Positions 5,803-5,839 of a stretch of 5,839 nucleotides of DNA are shown piece after piece. The position numbers were made by a program, and so were the translations under genes. Origin of the DNA: Bacillota bacterium (GTDB lineage Bacteria; Bacillota; Clostridia; Tissierellales; Peptoniphilaceae); the NCBI GenBank assembly GCA_023418835.1, contig JAEZYW010000057.1, positions 1-5,839 on the forward strand, in the 5' to 3' direction. The number at the start of each line of letters is the position of its first letter. Positions within the stretch are counted from its first letter, which is position 1. A model generated the notes under the pieces. The model was not told the DNA's origin. It saw only the letters and a list, made by a program, of their open reading frames with translations, and made no database searches.

Positions 5803-5839
5803 TTTTTTACTAGTATTTTTAGAGGTTGAAGATAATATC

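Overview
The window is AT-rich DNA from a strict or facultative anaerobe. Adenine-rich coding strands, arginine codons mostly AGA/AGG, GGAGG-type ribosome binding sites and a complete [FeFe]-hydrogenase maturation operon suggest a low-GC Firmicute of the Clostridia/Tissierellia type (Peptoniphilus-like is my guess; the sequence does not prove the genus). All recognised genes are on the + strand.

Left part (1-1464): the window opens inside a cardiolipin synthase gene, of which the second phospholipase-D half is present with an intact HKD motif. Its stop codon overlaps the ribosome binding site of a class IV (fold type IV PLP) aminotransferase-like gene. That gene is interrupted by one in-frame TAG at 1162-1164, in the middle of the conserved phosphate-binding EGSRTN segment. 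Coding sequence continues in the same frame to 1464, so this looks like a fresh nonsense mutation (or a sequencing error), not a frameshift.

Middle (1465-1755): a gap of about 290 bases that is not empty. It holds a likely structured RNA (about 1490-1654): a long rod-like arm at 1533-1616, a 13-base direct repeat near its two ends, and a strong intrinsic terminator (1629-1654). I could not assign it to a known RNA family. Its overall shape resembles 6S RNA. It is followed by an extended -10 promoter (TATAAT at 1717-1722) and, over the weak -35, a sequence resembling the operator of the redox repressor Rex.

Right part (1756-5802): four genes in tight + strand order: a TM1266-family small ACT-like protein, hydE, hydG and hydF. 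They overlap or are separated by 30-50 bases, with no terminator visible between them, so they should form one operon. HydG makes the Fe(CO)2(CN) synthon from tyrosine, HydE processes it towards the dithiomethylamine-bridged diiron unit, and HydF is the GTPase scaffold that delivers the [2Fe] precursor to apo-hydrogenase. No structural hydrogenase gene (hydA) lies in the window. Bases 5803-5839 hold no gene start or terminator that I can support.

The coding genes are known families. The least explained parts are the structured RNA, the redox-operator-like site, the nonsense codon in the aminotransferase, and the role of the TM1266-like protein.
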